Translations under genes and position numbers: made by a program | In this document: one piece after another, positions 12,930 through 27,110 of the stretch | How positions within the stretch are numbered: the first letter of the stretch is position 1 | How the letters are laid out: every line of letters starts with the position of its first letter | DNA from: Lophius americanus | Lineage: Eukaryota > Chordata > Actinopteri > Lophiiformes > Lophiidae | Direction of reading: 5' to 3' | NCBI GenBank assembly: GCA_037951165.1 | Contig: JBBDHG010000151.1 | Span: forward strand, 62,001 to 126,000 | DNA: 64,000 nt | Notes under the pieces: model-generated | What the model was told of the DNA's origin: nothing | Database searches by the model: none | What the model saw: only the letters and a program-made list of their open reading frames with translations

Positions 12930-15900
12930 CAGAATGTGTGACTGTTATTTAATGCCAGTATAAAGTTTTGGCCGATTCACTTATTTTTCCCAAAAATTGT
13001 AAGGGGTTTATTTTGCTTAATTTATCTCCTGCACCGTTTCTACAGCTATTACAAAAAAAAATAAGAGCACCACAGGTGGTAGGTGAACTTGCCCCCCGCT
13101 CATTCTGCAGTACAATAAACAGTACATGTTTCCTTTATTTGTTTATCTTCCTCCGTCATTTGTCGTCTTCCCTGCGTTCATCGCAGACGTCTGGTAAGAA
13201 AAAGGGATTTTTGTCATGAATGAGTGATGAATGATGCAAACATCGGGTCCAGTCTATCGCATTGTTGCTAGCAAAGATAAAACTCCTCTCCGACAGCAAT
13301 GTTACATCCCCAGAAAGCCCCCGATCGTCTGCTTTTACAAGCAATCCCCCCTGATTGAACTCCTCAAAGTCAATGTGAAGTCATATCCATGCAACTGTTT
13401 CTTGTAGGAAGAAAAAAAGCTCCCCCTAGTGAGTGAAATATGAACAACAAGAGTGATATATGATATATAAATCACAAATCTCCTTGAGTCGATTCATTTT
13501 TACCCCCACATTTTGACTAAATCGAACCAACAGTTGAGAAATGATGACCCAAAAACTTAAATATTCAACCGTCCGTTCTCAAAAATCAATCCAACTCTTC
13601 CTTGCTCAAAGATCTATATGGGTATGAAAATTTGAAAATGATCAAATAAAATAATCATCAAATACAAGAGAATCAGACAGTTGAGGAGCGTGAAGCATCA
13701 TTTATTATTTGGAAGTATTTCTGAATATAAGGCAGGCAATGTTCGCAAAAAAACTGTGTTTAAAGAGTGCTTTAGGGATACTAACTGGATGAAGGCCAAG
13801 AAAAACATTGCTAACGTGATTCACCCGTCTTGTATTTAAGATGACATCACACTACATTTTGGCCAGACAACGGCCACATAAACAAAGTGAGTGATGAAGG
13901 CTTCAGGAGAAGAGCCAACACGCCGGACAAAAACTGCTCTGTGATCCCTCATTTTTTTAGGTATTAATTAATAAATAAGGCCAGTTGCATTACAAGACAT
14001 GGAGGGGGAGATGAGAGCGATCTCACAGCTGTCAAGGCGTGGGGGCCGGCATCGTTGGCGGCCTCGTACCGGAGGGCTACCTTGTTGAGTCTGCCGGTAG
14101 CACATGATGTTGAAACTGTGAATAGATATGACCTCTGATCAATGGTAATACTGGAAACGGTAACAATGATATGACAAATGATCATTTGCAATATTGATGA
14201 AAGTATTCAGGATCATGGTAGTCGAACCAGGAACTCCTCCGGCATAATGGCAGTGACCGAAATCCAGAATGATCTGGAGTTAGACGTGGATAAGACTTTG
14301 GTTTGGGAGCTAAAACAACCTGGTGTTAATTCAAACCAAATCCTTTTCCCCATCTCAGCAGTTCCAGTTTGTTCCTCGGTTCAAACAAATCCGCGCTGCC
14401 TGGGCTTCTGTCCCCCTTGAATACACACCGTCTGAAATTTCACGATCCCCGTAGCCCGGTCAGGATGTATTTTGGTTTCTTCTGAGTGGAAACTGAGTGG
14501 AAAGAGATGCTTCCCCAGAGGAGGCTCTCCGAGCCACCGGCAGCCAAGAAGTATAAAAGGACAGATCCTATGTTTTCTCAAGTGTTTCCAGTCCCAGACA
14601 TATTTCTGGATAAGACTAAGTGACGGATGATTTTCAGGGTCACTATTTCTTCCGAAGTGAAGGTCCGGTCAGAATCCGGGGTCTTCAGACGCCTGCCTCA
14701 CCGCCCAGGAATTCACCTGCTGACATTACACTTGCAAGACTTTTTTGCTCCGTTCATTAATTCCAATAAAATCTAAAGCCCGGGTGTTCCGTGTTTCTGG
14801 ACAATAAACATCAATGACGGCACCATTCATGAAATTTTTTCGACGCAACATTCAGCAACTGGACCACCCACTCCAACGTTTATTTAATATTTCAACATGT
14901 AACTGATTGTAAAAGCTGCTGAAATGTAAACTGCATTTTTGAAAGTCGCGCCAGGTTCTCTTGTTTACTACCACTGATCTCATCTTCATAGTTTGGGGGT
15001 TTTTTTGAGGAGGGAGGAAAGAAATCTACAGGCAACTGGCTCCATCGCACCGGGGATTTAATCTGAATTAATAACATGTGTATCAGGAGGTAACTGGATA
15101 TGAGCAGAGTGTACGACCCGAACACAGGCCACTTACTGCGGCGTTGGAGAGAGCGGGGCTTATCTCCCACCGCAGCGAAGGCCTTTCTGATACAGACGGT
15201 TCATACGGGGACGCACTGGCCAGAGTCCACCAGTCAGTCAATCAGCTCGTTCAGTCTAAAAGCCCCATGTTGAAAAGGTTTTTGACGGAGGTAGAAGGTT
15301 GCACCAGAAAACGTCCGATCCGAAGATGGAATGCATTTGTTTCAGGGAGTGGAAAAAAGTCATCAATCGCTTCTGCTGCAATCCAACATGTAAAAATGTT
15401 CTGTCAATGTAAGCTTTTTTCATTATGTGCAGTTTGGCCAGATGAGGTTTCACCTTTTTCCAATAATGGATCTCATTTCTCAAGAGTTTCTCGAAGCCAA
15501 CTTGTCCCATAAAGTATGTTTTTTGGAGGAACTCATTACACGTTTGAATCGGGAGCCAAATGCATGCCTCTAAACGGAGAGCGATTCCACTGCACTTTCC
15601 TTTAAATAATCCCTCTCTCTCGGTACTGTTTTGTACCTTTCAACTCATGGAGCAGCGGAACTCCCTGGGGGACAAGGAGCTGAAGCCTCTGCACTGTCTC
15701 TCAGGCTCATTCGCTTGTATGAAGAGACAGGCCTGAAGGCAGCTGCCAGCTACCACACACGCAACTGTGCTTGTCATTCCCGGGACACGGCGCAGTCAGT
15801 GGCTTGGAGGGAACATAGATAAGATAACACACACCCCAGCCACTTCCCCTTTTCCCACATTTATCAAAAGAAGGCCCGGCTACCTCATGTGAACTGTACA

Positions 15901-17378
15901 TACAGCACCGTATATCAGCCGACCCCGTCTGCCATCAGCCCAGAGATGCAACACGCAACACATGCAGCCCCTCCAGCCAGACGAGCAGCGACACGGCACA
16001 TTTTCCAGGCTGCTTTCGGTCATTTAAGTCAACGATCCGCACAATCCACTTGACAAAATGTGACACGTGTTTATCAGAAAACTATTTTTAATTCGGGAAT
16101 AGTGAATCAAACTTTGAGAGCAGACTGGAGGCGAGGTATTTGACCTCCGTGCTCACGAGTGAAAGAGCCTATCATTCTTTTAAAGTGTATACCTATGTAA
16201 GCAATGGATAGCTCATAGCTTTAAAATATAAAAAAAAACCATATAAAGGCACCTATTTCTCCCATTCTTTATTTATAACCGCTTTTCCTTTCCGGACATC
16301 AGGAGAGAGGCGAGGTTAACTCTAGTCGATTGCTTAGAGACGAAAGACCGTCGCTTACATTCCTGCCTATGGGCATCTACTCTCCTCCCACCGGGGGAAT
16401 AATGGTGGAAGTACGAGAAATGGGCCCGAAAAAACGCCCCATTATCACCAATATATTACGAAGCACTCACATTTTCAGTCTTTTATTCGTATATTTTGGT
16501 ACCAGAGGCGCCAACTGACCAACAAACTGTGTAAGGAAGAAAAAAGGGGCGGATACAGCGATTAATTATGACTTCCTTAAAATTTCCCCTCAACCATTGG
16601 ACCATTTCCTGAGGTATGCTGAACAGACCTGCAGGATTGTTCAGACTAGATAGATACCGACTGCAATTCTGAACCAGATATAACAGTTAGTGTACGCAAT
16701 AAAGTGCATTTTAACTAAATTAAAGTCTAATCTGTATCCCCTCCAGACATGTGGGCCATGAAAACCGCTAACAAATTAAATGAGAACGGATCCAAGTCTT
16801 CATCTGTGCAGCCAGATTTTTAACTAAAACCATCTAGATCCACTAGTGCAGGGGTTTTTGAACGTACAAAATTATTAATTAATGATATCGCAAACAGATT
16901 TTTTGTTTTTAATTTTTATTCTTACATATTATCTAACGGTAAAATGATTTTATTCTGCTCTTATTATTTTAGTGTCTCGTATTTTAATGTGATATTTTTC
17001 TTTTTTTTTAAGTATGACTCACACTTCCAACAAGTTTCACAATAATCTGCCGAGCAATTTATCTATACTGCGTATAATTGATAAAAATGCGGAAAAATAT
17101 AATTTCAAGCCGCGACCGAAGAAACGGTATGACAGAAATTCATAGATCCGTCCTTTTATCCAGATACACTCCGAACTTTGATCGATTCTTTTTCCATGGC
17201 ACATTCACAACCTTTTCACCAAGTTTCAGAATTATTAATCAAACGTTTTATGTGTAAAAAGAAAAACATTTTTCATGAAATCAGTGAAACTTGATTTCAA
17301 ACCAGCTTTCATAACCTCAGTGGATGTAAAAAAAAATACAACTTTCAGTACAGACAGCCATATACTGCATGCCTAATA

Positions 17379-17707
17379 GCCATAACATTAAAACCACCTA
17401 TCTAATAGTGTGTAGGTACTATCTTTACCACAAAAATGATCTCTGTGATGTCATCGTGTGTTCTCACACCTCTACATCAAGACCTGCTTTTTGTGCTACA
17501 GCAGCTCCTCTGTGAGATTCACCAATGCACCGGTGAGCCTTGGACACCCATGACCCTGTTGCCGGATCACAGTTGTCATTCAATTAGATCATTTTGGTAA
17601 GTACTAAGCGGTGCAAATGCCAAACTCCCAACAAGCCCCACAGGTTGGGAGATGCTCTGACCCAGTCGTCTATCCGTCAAAACTTTACACCTTGTCAAAG
17701 TTCCCCT

Positions 17708-17766
<59 letters not shown>

Positions 17767-17875
17767 TTGGGGTTAATTGTGACTAAATAATAAATGTTAT
17801 AATCTAGTTAGAACGGCATAATATAATCTGAGTTTCATATGCCTGTGGTCATAATGTTATGGCAGATTGGTGTAA
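17379..17875. mobile_element. internally deleted Tc1-like element with both terminal ends
   Basis: Left end GCCATAACATTAAAACCACC at about 17380 and right end GGTCATAATGTTATGGC with flanking AGATTGGTGTA near 17873 are inverted counterparts. Between them lies transposase-derived antisense sequence (GAGCCTTGGACACCCATGACCC; GAGATGCTCTGACCCAGTCG) with most of the gene deleted. A CA microsatellite has grown inside it (17710-17764). Confidence 0.8.
17710..17764. repeat. CA microsatellite inside a Tc1-like relic
   Basis: About 27 CA units. Confidence 0.95.
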
Positions 17876-18035
17876 TCCTCTGATGATTCATTTTGATGCA
17901 TCGGTGTGTCGAATGAGTTAATTAGGGTTATTAATATTATATTTCTGTCCGTACGTTTGAATCCCACTTGTTTGTTTTTCGCAACACAGCCGCAGATGAG
18001 ATCTGGACCTTTGTCCAAATCTCACTGAAAATGCA

Positions 18036-18082
18036 AACACACTCTCACACACACCCTCACACACACACACACACACACCCAC
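18036..18082. repeat. imperfect CA microsatellite
   Basis: CA units with CT and CC interruptions. Confidence 0.9.
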
Positions 18083-21000
18083 GCGCTGCTCTTTATTGCT
18101 GTACAACCCCAATGTATTTGCCATGTGCTTATGAGCTCCATGCCAAACTTTTACTGTTCCTCCATCTCTCTTCTCTGAGTTTGTCGGATCAGCTTTAAAG
18201 AATAAATGTCGCTTCTATTTCAGCCCTTCATTTTTACAGTAATGGATTTTCAGTATTTAAAGCACGGTTCTGAATCAGATCACGGTGGGGTAGTAAAAAA
18301 CTTTGACCCGCAATAACTGATTGAACACCATCCACAATCTGCACCGGTGGAAAAAACTCGCCATAACCTTTTCCAGAACTTTCCAGACTTCTGCCCCTTA
18401 CAGGAGCACGACTCACTCGGAGGAATGGCTAATGTGGAAAATGAAAAGGACCAAAATAACACTGAACCCTGGTGTTCTTTTTTTTCCCCCCTTTTCTTTT
18501 TTCATGGCAACATGTTTTCTATTACTAGCATCTTAAGTTGAGCGCAGCAGGGGCCTAAGTATAACACATTTGGAGCGACATGCTGCAAATCTTCGCCGAC
18601 CTGATAGCATCTTGGCCGTCTGCGCAAGAAAAATATGGAAGAGTTTGAAGATGTCCAGGACATCAGCGCTGAGATTCAGACAAAGTGGACGAGAGTTAGA
18701 GCGTGTGGAAAAAGCGAGGATAATGAAAACCCTTCACCTGAGTGGAGATGTACATCATTCTGGACACACAGGGAGATGAAGGCTAAAAGCCCTCCAGTGA
18801 CGCCTCTAGAGCGAAATAAACATGGCCACCAAGAAATAAGCATTTTCTAATACCAGGGAGTAAATACACAGGGTGATGGATGACTGAGTGACAGCTTAAA
18901 GACAGAACCTATTTGTATGGGCGTACTTCCTCATGGCAACATCACTCACAGGCAGCGCAATACAGTTGTCAGGCAATTTTCTCTCTCTGCAAATAGCAGC
19001 GCTCTCTCAACACGCTCGCCATGCTCTGCAAGCCTGCACATTAGACCTCTTTCCTTAAAAAACACCCTCAATTACTGCAGCTGGCATCGGCCACAAAGAT
19101 GAAATTACAGTCAACAAGTGGTAAAATAGTCCCAGATTTGTTCGGCTGCACGTGACGCACGCACACAAACATGAGCGAGAGGTTAATGTGAAAACCCCCT
19201 GTTGGCTTCGTACATGCAGCGCTTGTCTGTTCTGTGTCATGTTGGCCACAGTAAAACTACGACTGTGTCAGAAACAGCACCGCAGCAGGTACGATCACAT
19301 TTCATCAGGAATATCTCTTGAGCAGATGGTAGACTATGCAGGAAAAGATATTATGATTGTTGTGCGCCCCGATTGGCTGTCCCTCTGCGAAGGTTGGCAG
19401 GCGAAGCGAAGGATGCACATGTTTAGATGTGCAAATAAAACCAAATACGCATGACATTTTAGTCATGTTAGTGTAATTATGGGTGTTAATCTGTGGATTC
19501 ATGGTGGATTATACGGTGCAAATGAGTCCTGTATGGCTTGCTAAGCGCTCTCACTCGGGTTCTCCCCTTTATTCTGGGGCTGTTGTAAAAATCAGCAGCA
19601 CACTATCATCGCCAACCATGTGGAACACAACTGCACATATTCATGTCTTTCCAACAAAGCAGAGAGGGATCACGGTCTAAAATGGTCGAGCACTTGGCTA
19701 GCTAGGTGAGAGCATTAACTCCATGTGGATGAAGTTACTATTTCTGCACACAGGTTTCCACTTCAGGCACAAGCCATGCCTATAATCTAAATGCATGTTG
19801 CTGATGGCTGAGAGAACAATTTGAACCCATAAAAATATCCAAAACATCAAATTCAGCATTGCTAGTGTGCAACCACCTCCGGCTCAGTAGCATTCTGGGC
19901 GCCTACACTTCCTGTTTACACCAGCAACGACTCCAACATAGACAACAGGCTACCAGTAAGAACAGTTGTTTTTGGCCACGGTGGACTCTCCTCATTGCTG
20001 CTAGGCTTTCTTGCCTGAGAACAAACCCAGCTTTGTCCCAAAATGAATTTATCCGTCAACACTTAGTTACACGTCTCGGCGTTACGATGGTTGTTAGTCT
20101 AATAAGTCGTGTCCATCAGTTGAGGCGTTTTAGTCACCACCCACTGATGGTAGGGCCTTCAAAATCTAAAATGCAGGTGAAAAATCCAGACTGATAAGAA
20201 TTTTTCAAGTTTTTTTCAGCGACGTGTGGATTCTGTAATGTTATAACCTCAACCAATGATGTTGTGTTTTCACCAGAAGAGACTGAATAAAAAGGTGAAT
20301 GATTTAATCTGTGATAATCAATCTGTCAGAGAGTCTTTGGCGCTCAGACTCTTCAGGGAGCTTGAGATTGGAGAGTCTCCGCACTGGGCAGAAGCATGGA
20401 AAATTTGGAGTCTGGATACTGGTGGCGGGGGCTGATGACTCTGCTTAGTCTGGTGAATCATGAAGCTGATGGACCAGGCGGAGAAGGGGAGGTGAAGGGA
20501 ATGCACACCAGCAGCATGAAATAACTGGATCAAAGGCGAGAGGGAGAAATTGACAGACAGCGGCCGATGGGGACGGCTCAGCATGCAGGTGTGACTCAGT
20601 GACAGGATGGATGAGGTTACCTGCATGAGTGAAGCTGACATCAACTGATGCCCCAGACCATGAAGCAGGTAATTGAGACTGAGTAAGAGTAAACGCTGAG
20701 GATCATAGAGTGTTATGAGAGGCACTGAGGCCCGAGTGTGCAAGAGGATAGTCTTTCTGATTGAACTTTTTTTTAAAGATCTCAAGACTACCTGATAGAA
20801 TTTTGGGGAAACTTGGATGGTATAGTTGAGAAAATGAGGAGATAGAACTCTTTTAAGTTTGGATCAGGATAAAAGAGCGAGGTCAAAGCTAAAGACATCA
20901 CTGTCTGTAGGTTGGTCCAGTTTGAATCTCCTGACCCAACAGCACCATCATATGTCTCTCCACGGCACAGAGTGGGTAAAATGCTTCAAAGGGCTTTTTG

Positions 21001-23886
21001 CCAGACACCTACACATTATTATTCTTCTCTAAGGATCGAAAGATCCTTATAGTTTAGATTAGGTTCATTTCTGAGGCTGATTGTGGAGACAGGGTTGGTG
21101 TGTGCGTGTGAAATAGGTTGCCACCAACTTCTATGATGTTCAAAAAGGGGGTGGGGCCTGGGATTTTTGCATCGTGCCCAACAGACGGTTGACTAGGGGG
21201 GCATATTTAAAAGCATCTCATGCTGGGGGATCTAGAAAAAAACGCTACATGAGCATTAAAGTGCATGACTTCCACATGCCGACACTCAAAGCCACTGTTT
21301 TGTTTAATAAAGGAACCACCTTCTCGAGTAACACATTACCTTTTTTATTTTTTTATTTTAAATGACCTTATAGAATCATCTTCCCTCTGCATTAGACTCA
21401 CAGCAAAGAAAAATACCCTCACACAGAGACCACATGAGGGCAGATAAGCTTACGTCCTCACACTTGCAGAACCAGACCACCCTGGAACTATTCTGACAAA
21501 GAATCCCCTCCTGACCGTTCCTAAGTGCGCATGAGTGTGTCTGACTGCGTGTGCGTCCATTTTTTCCGGCTCCAGACAGACTCCTCTCGAAGCTGACCAC
21601 AGACAAGTAAGTAAGGTGAGATTGGAAAAAGTAAAAACTCAGAGCTGCGACCTTTTAAAAGGTCCTCTGAGCTGAATGGGGGTGAGTGAGAGATAAAGCC
21701 TGAGAGAAAGAGAGGGAGAGGGATTTTAACCCTTGTCATCAGTTGCCATGACTAATGGCGGAGTAACAGTGGTGCGGATCAGCGTGGACACATACAGCAG
21801 ACCACATGCAGACAAATGATGCAACCTCAAGTCTGGAAATCTATGTGTGTGGCCTGAGCTTCAATGCCCCCCTTGTGTACACACCCTGTCTTCCTTTCGA
21901 AATGTGTGATTATAGAGCGAAAGAAAAACTCAAATAAGTTGTGCTCTCCTTAAGCTTTCTGTTCATGTCCAGCGCCCTCCATTGCTTCCCACCCACACCC
22001 TCTTTGCAAGCTCCTGGTTTGCGTCCAGGTTTAAGGCTTTGCTGTAACATGGCTTAGCAGCAGGGAAATCCTCCACTGCTAATCCTTTTTTTTTTCCACC
22101 TCCTCTGTACTTTGTACCACTTCACTTCTACCCCTCTGTCAAATTCACCTCTCCACCGTTCACCTCCTCCTCCCGCTGGTATGTTCTCCATATGCTCTGA
22201 TGGCTCCTCCTCAGAGAGGGGAAATGATTCAGGCCCCTGGCATGCGTGGCAAGGCTGCAGCTGGACATTGCACCTGCAACTCTGAAAAACAAGCAGAAGA
22301 CGGGTGCTTGTTTGGAGAACTTCTCCATGCATGTGAGCGGTCGCGCTCAGGGGAGTGTTTTTTTTCTCGGACATCAAACTCCTTCACTTTGCTGGTAGCC
22401 GCCCTTTCTGTTTCCCGCCATTTTTTTCTTCCCGGGATTTTTTTTTCTTTTTTTTTTTTCTCTCTGCTCCTATTCCCACACTGCCTCTTCTCACACAGGC
22501 CGGCAAATTAAAATCAATGTGACAAGTTTAGAGGAGCGGTGGACTCTGGAAGTCCCAAGCAGGCACGGAAGGCCTCTATGGGAACATTTATGCGCCATAT
22601 TTGCGTTGCGATGACAAGAATGCCGAGGACCCACTAGTATAATTGTACCAAATTGCTGCTGCGATCCCAAAGTCAACCTTGCTAAAACAACCTTTTTGAT
22701 TGAGGGTTCTGGGAGGAGAGGTGGAAAACCCATAAAACGCAATAATGGAAAATGACATTATACTTTTCATTTTGATGGATGGTAAGTGCCGTTTAGTTGC
22801 TGCACCCCCACTGCCTCCATAAATGACACCATAAATCATGTAATTAGCAGAGGCAAACCCTCCGAGAGTTCCCAATGCATGTTTTCAAGCCTTAAAACGA
22901 GGTCAATAAATCTCTGGAGAGACTTCATAATTGAATCAGCGGTTGCTTTTAATGGGCCGTGATGTTTGTATGATTTTTTATTTCTGCTGAGAATAACAGG
23001 CAAAAATAGGAACACTGAGGCGCCCAGCCGTGCGGCAGGTTCTCACTTGCAGGTAGATGTTTTCAATTACCACGAAATTGTAGCGTCAGCGAATAGCATC
23101 TCTTCAAGGTGGAATCCAGTCAGGTAATAAGGATCTCTGAGAAGCACTTTGTAGGGATTAACAGTATTTCAACAAGCTATTGTTGCTTCAAAGTGGCAGA
23201 GACGAGTGCCCTAACCCTCTCTCTCCCTCTCTCTCTCTCCCTCTCTCTCGCCCGCGCTCTCTCCGTGACTGCAAACACATGACAACACATGATTGGTTCT
23301 GCAGTGGTGAAAGATATTCCACAGGGAGCTCTGGCGTGGAAACACACCAATGCAGGATGTGAGCCTTCAGGGGGTCAACCCCTACTGACTGGAATAATCA
23401 AAACAATAATTACGCTAATGAGCCAGTTGTCTTGAGCAGCAGCCAGGTGTTGAGCAGGAAACATTATGTGACAATGTGGGTTTGGTGTTCATCCATCTGC
23501 GCACACACTGGACACAAAAACGCCGCAAGAAAAAACCTGGGCGAGTGAGCAAACATCTCAGCAGCTGTCAATGTTCGTCCCTCGCCACATCCATTCATCT
23601 TCCTGAGACACCTCGTGTCCCACATCACCGCAGCCTCCCCACCTTGGGACCCCGATAGGAAGCTGCGGTATGGTTTTCACTTTTAGGATTAATCTGTGAC
23701 AGCTTCGCTGAACCTGCGTGTCTAAGAGCAGCGGTTTCCCACTTCATACCCCACAGCACTGTCAGGAGAGCTTAACTAGCAAACTGGCGCCTCTTCAGTC
23801 CAATGAGATTTGCTCGCCTGGCACATATGCCAAAAACTATTTCCATCCGCTTCCTGGGTTCTTAGCCTACTGAATTTCAGAAGCAG

Positions 23887-23904
23887 CCCCCCCCCCCCCC
23901 CCCC
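23887..23904. repeat. poly-C run
   Basis: Eighteen C in a row; a second run is at 4915-4929. The exact length is prone to sequencing error. Confidence 0.9.
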
Positions 23905-24034
23905 TTAAGTTAAAGATGGGCTCACGGACTAACAGATCAGTCTTTTTTCTTCAGTTCGAGGAAAAAGAACTTTATAGTATGGAACTTCATAATTGAAAGA
24001 GTCATAATGCACCAATACCAGTAAGCCCGTAAGT

Positions 24035-24125
24035 AAGTCATTAATTAAAGCTTTATTTATCTAACACCCTTCAAAACAGAGGTTACAAAGTGTTTTACAA
24101 GGCTTCAGAAAGAAGACAAGAAATA
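24035..24125 (+). mobile_element. fish interspersed repeat fragment
   Basis: CTTTATTTATCTAACACCC then TTCAAAACAGAGGTTACAAA and GTGTTTTACAAGGCTTC is a widespread fish repeat motif, of unclear element class. Confidence 0.45.
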
Positions 24126-25094
24126 GAGAAAATCTTGCCACATATACGTGTGTCTGAACCCTGAACAAATTGAATTATGAATAAGCCAGACGATGAAATG
24201 AACTTTGAAGAGAGTTCAAGAGAGCGTGAAACTGTTCAGACTGTTGGATTGACGGACCGTGCAGTCCGCCCCGGGGGATTCAACCCGGCTGATGATCAGC
24301 GCCGTGGCCTGTGTATTCATACTCTTAAGCTTTTTATTTATACTCCATTTAGGCACAACAATAGAGACGTCAGGTTTAAAGGTTGCATCCGTCACTGTCT
24401 ACATACGTGTCCTTACATCGCCACACGAGGGCAGTGAAGAGTCAAAGTAAGAAGAGGATGTGAAAAAGGCCTGTTTTCTCCGTTTTCACTAAAATACTAT
24501 CGTTTTAAAGCCAGTGAGGGCGAGATAAAGAGAGAGCAAATAAAAATTGCAAATACAGGACAGAAGCTCTCAGATCCCCGAGGAAGGATTGGTATCCTGG
24601 TGCATGTTGATCGCAAACAAGCCGATCTGAGGCTAATGTAGATCCCTTGGTTTGGGACTTTCCCTGCAGAACCAGATGCTGCGCTGTGAGGGGGGATGTC
24701 CAGGAGGTGTCTACACTCTCCAATTTACATGAAGTCAGAGCGTAGACCCCAGAGCCCAACAGCAGTAGATGACTTAAGGCAAACACTGCATGTGAAATGG
24801 AACAGATTAATGTTTGAAAAGTCCCTATGAATGAAACCGTGTGTTTTTGCTGAGTCATTCTGTTGACATTATTGCCCACCTTTGCCGTCTTTCAGATAAA
24901 ATGTATTTTATACTCTCTATTATACAGCGTAGCATATTGTAAAATAAGCTCTTAGCATGCTAACCACTCCTCAGGAGCAGTGAACAACAGTTAATCTTTT
25001 CATCAGATATCAGACTGCTAACAGCAAGTTAGAAATCTATAGTTAGCAGAACACCTGATCACACTACTTCTAAAGTCAAAAAATGAGCTATTTG

Positions 25095-25220
25095 GCTAGC
25101 TTGCTAACAGCGGCGCTAGTGCTAGCTTGCTAACCAGCGGCCAGCTAACAGGGGAGCTAATGCTAGCTTGCTAACCAGCGGACTGCTAACGGAGCAGCCA
25201 ATGCTAGCTTGCTAACAGAG
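25095..25220. repeat. GCTAGCTTGCTAAC tandem repeat
   Basis: The 14-mer occurs at 25095, 25121, 25162 and 25203, spaced 26, 41 and 41 bases, separated by CAGCGG-rich spacers. Contains the palindrome GCTAGC in each unit. Confidence 0.8.
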
Positions 25221-26389
25221 GAGGCTGAGCTACGTCACCAGAGGTTTGTGCTCTTATCATCGGTTTCTATTAGTTCTAGTTTTAACTGTTAAACTAATCC
25301 TCTTCGGATAATTATATCATAAGTTTATCCTGATCTGTCTTTGATACAAATCTAATTTAGATATGTGTCAGCTAACGCTTATTTAATCAAATATAGTTTG
25401 AAGATATCAGGCTAGTTTTACTGAATGACATAAAGTTTTAAAGCTCTCTGCTAACCTCTTGAGTAGTTTCTACATCTCTTGTTTTTCCAGTGTCAGAGCC
25501 TGACATAAAGTAGTAGTTTTTCTTAAGACATATAATATCTATGCCTTTCTTGGCGGTGTAAACTACACCTCCAGTCACTGCAGGGTTTCTGCCCGGTCTG
25601 AAAAAGTATAAAAGTTCTTAAATATGCTCAGATAGTCTGAAATGCTAACATTCACTCAATGCTACTCGAAGCTTGATAATTGAAATACTAATTTTGTCCT
25701 TCGTAATGAACTTTTTCATTTACAAAGACATCATTTTGTACACGTAGTTCTGCAAGTAAAAGGATTGACTTAGCAAGGTCCAATATTTCTTCAAGCATAA
25801 AATGGGCCTTAAATTTTATATATAATGGTCAATTTTACTCGGTCAGAACTGCAGAAATTGTCCCTTTTGAAACAATCTTCCAGTGTTTATGTGTGTAAAA
25901 AGATGAGGATCACGTCCGTTCTTATTAACCCCTCTCTGATTTGTCACCATTATCTCTCGACCTTTTTACACAAAGTGACAACATAAATCGTAGCATCTAC
26001 TGAATCTAAGACGGAGGTTGATAGTTCCAAGTCGGTAATTAGATGATGTGTCAGGAAAAACATGGACGCCTGCAGAAATGGCCGACGGCTTTATGACACG
26101 TCTCTGAACCTGGCAGCAAACTACAGCAGCTGATTTAAGTGATTAGCGCACTTACACTGAGGTGGGAGGAACAGCGAGTACGACATGTTCCTGCAAACAA
26201 TGCAATCTGGCACAAATCAGAAGGATCCCATTAAGCAACTTCAACGTTACAACAGGTTTTATGTTACAAATGCTAAAGTTGAAAAGTATTGAAGAGGAAT
26301 TGTATGTTTACGTCAGCGATGGGGATCTCGCTTGATTGTCCAACTCCAACGTTTTCTTCCCTGCGGTTACTTTTTTCAGTATGGAATGG

Positions 26390-27110
26390 AATGCAGCTTA
26401 ACAATTGATATTTAATTACCTCGGCCAATGGGGTAATGTTTTTCTGTCCGTCTGATCGTCCCTTTGAAGGATTGCAAAAAAAAAAAAAAGAGGAACAACT
26501 CATTTGATTCTGGAATGAATTCAGTGAAGGGGAAAGATCTGTCGTTTTTTTTCCGACTTTTTTAAAAAACATTTTAAGAAAGGGACGTTTTTTTAAAATG
26601 TCCTTAGTTACGCAAACGCAAAACTGCCTAATCAATTTCCAAAAAACTTTGTGAAGGCATACAATGAAAATCTTAGAAGATCCAAATGTAAAGTGCATTA
26701 TAAATTAAATGTATTATTATTACCTAGATGTTGTTGTTTTTATTGATATTTTCTTAATTACACCAAAAAAACTAAATCAATTTTCACAAACGTTTGTGAA
26801 GGTGTGTGTGTAAACTTTCTAATTTATTCTGATATTGATAAATAAGTGATTCAAGAATTCTTTCCAACTCTTTTAAATATTTATTTTTTAATATCGCACG
26901 ATTGGGCCTTCTCGAGGGTTTTGGCGGTTTTTTTGGAGCGTGTTGTGTTCAAAATTTGGTGCCGTATAATTCACTTCAGGGATCAAGAGGAGTTGTTTTT
27001 AGCATTTAACATTGCTAGATAAGCTAATTTTGATTGTTTCCTTAATTGCGTAAAAAATACAGATCCGATTCCTACAAACGTTTCTGAAGAGGTTAAGTGT
27101 GAGTCAGGCA
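26390..27110. repeat. degenerate low-copy repeat, three related blocks
   Basis: Around 26,607, 26,755 and 27,047 there are related blocks of the form TTAC(G/A)C..AAAA....ATC.ATT...AAA..TTTGTGAAGG. Spacing 148 and about 292 bases. They resemble a short fish repeat consensus around weak AT-rich sequence. Confidence 0.3.
26655..26725 (+). mobile_element. short LINE 3' tail
   Basis: AGATCCAAATGTAAAGTGC followed by ATTATAAATTAAATG and an ATT run is the same 3' tail as in the copy at 55.4 kb. Confidence 0.5.

Larger units (their letters stand above)
9371..17378. other. gene-free stretch apart from the orphan segment at 12,662
   Basis: Apart from two TC microsatellites and the orphan open segment, I see no identifiable genes or transposons. 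A minus-strand open stretch at 10,134-10,349 follows an acceptor-like site but has no recognised product. Confidence 0.35.

Noticed and set aside
20318..20785. Minus-strand ORF of 155 codons
   Set aside because: Longest open frame outside the exons, but composition is serine/leucine-rich, with no domain, no splice context and no similarity I recognise.
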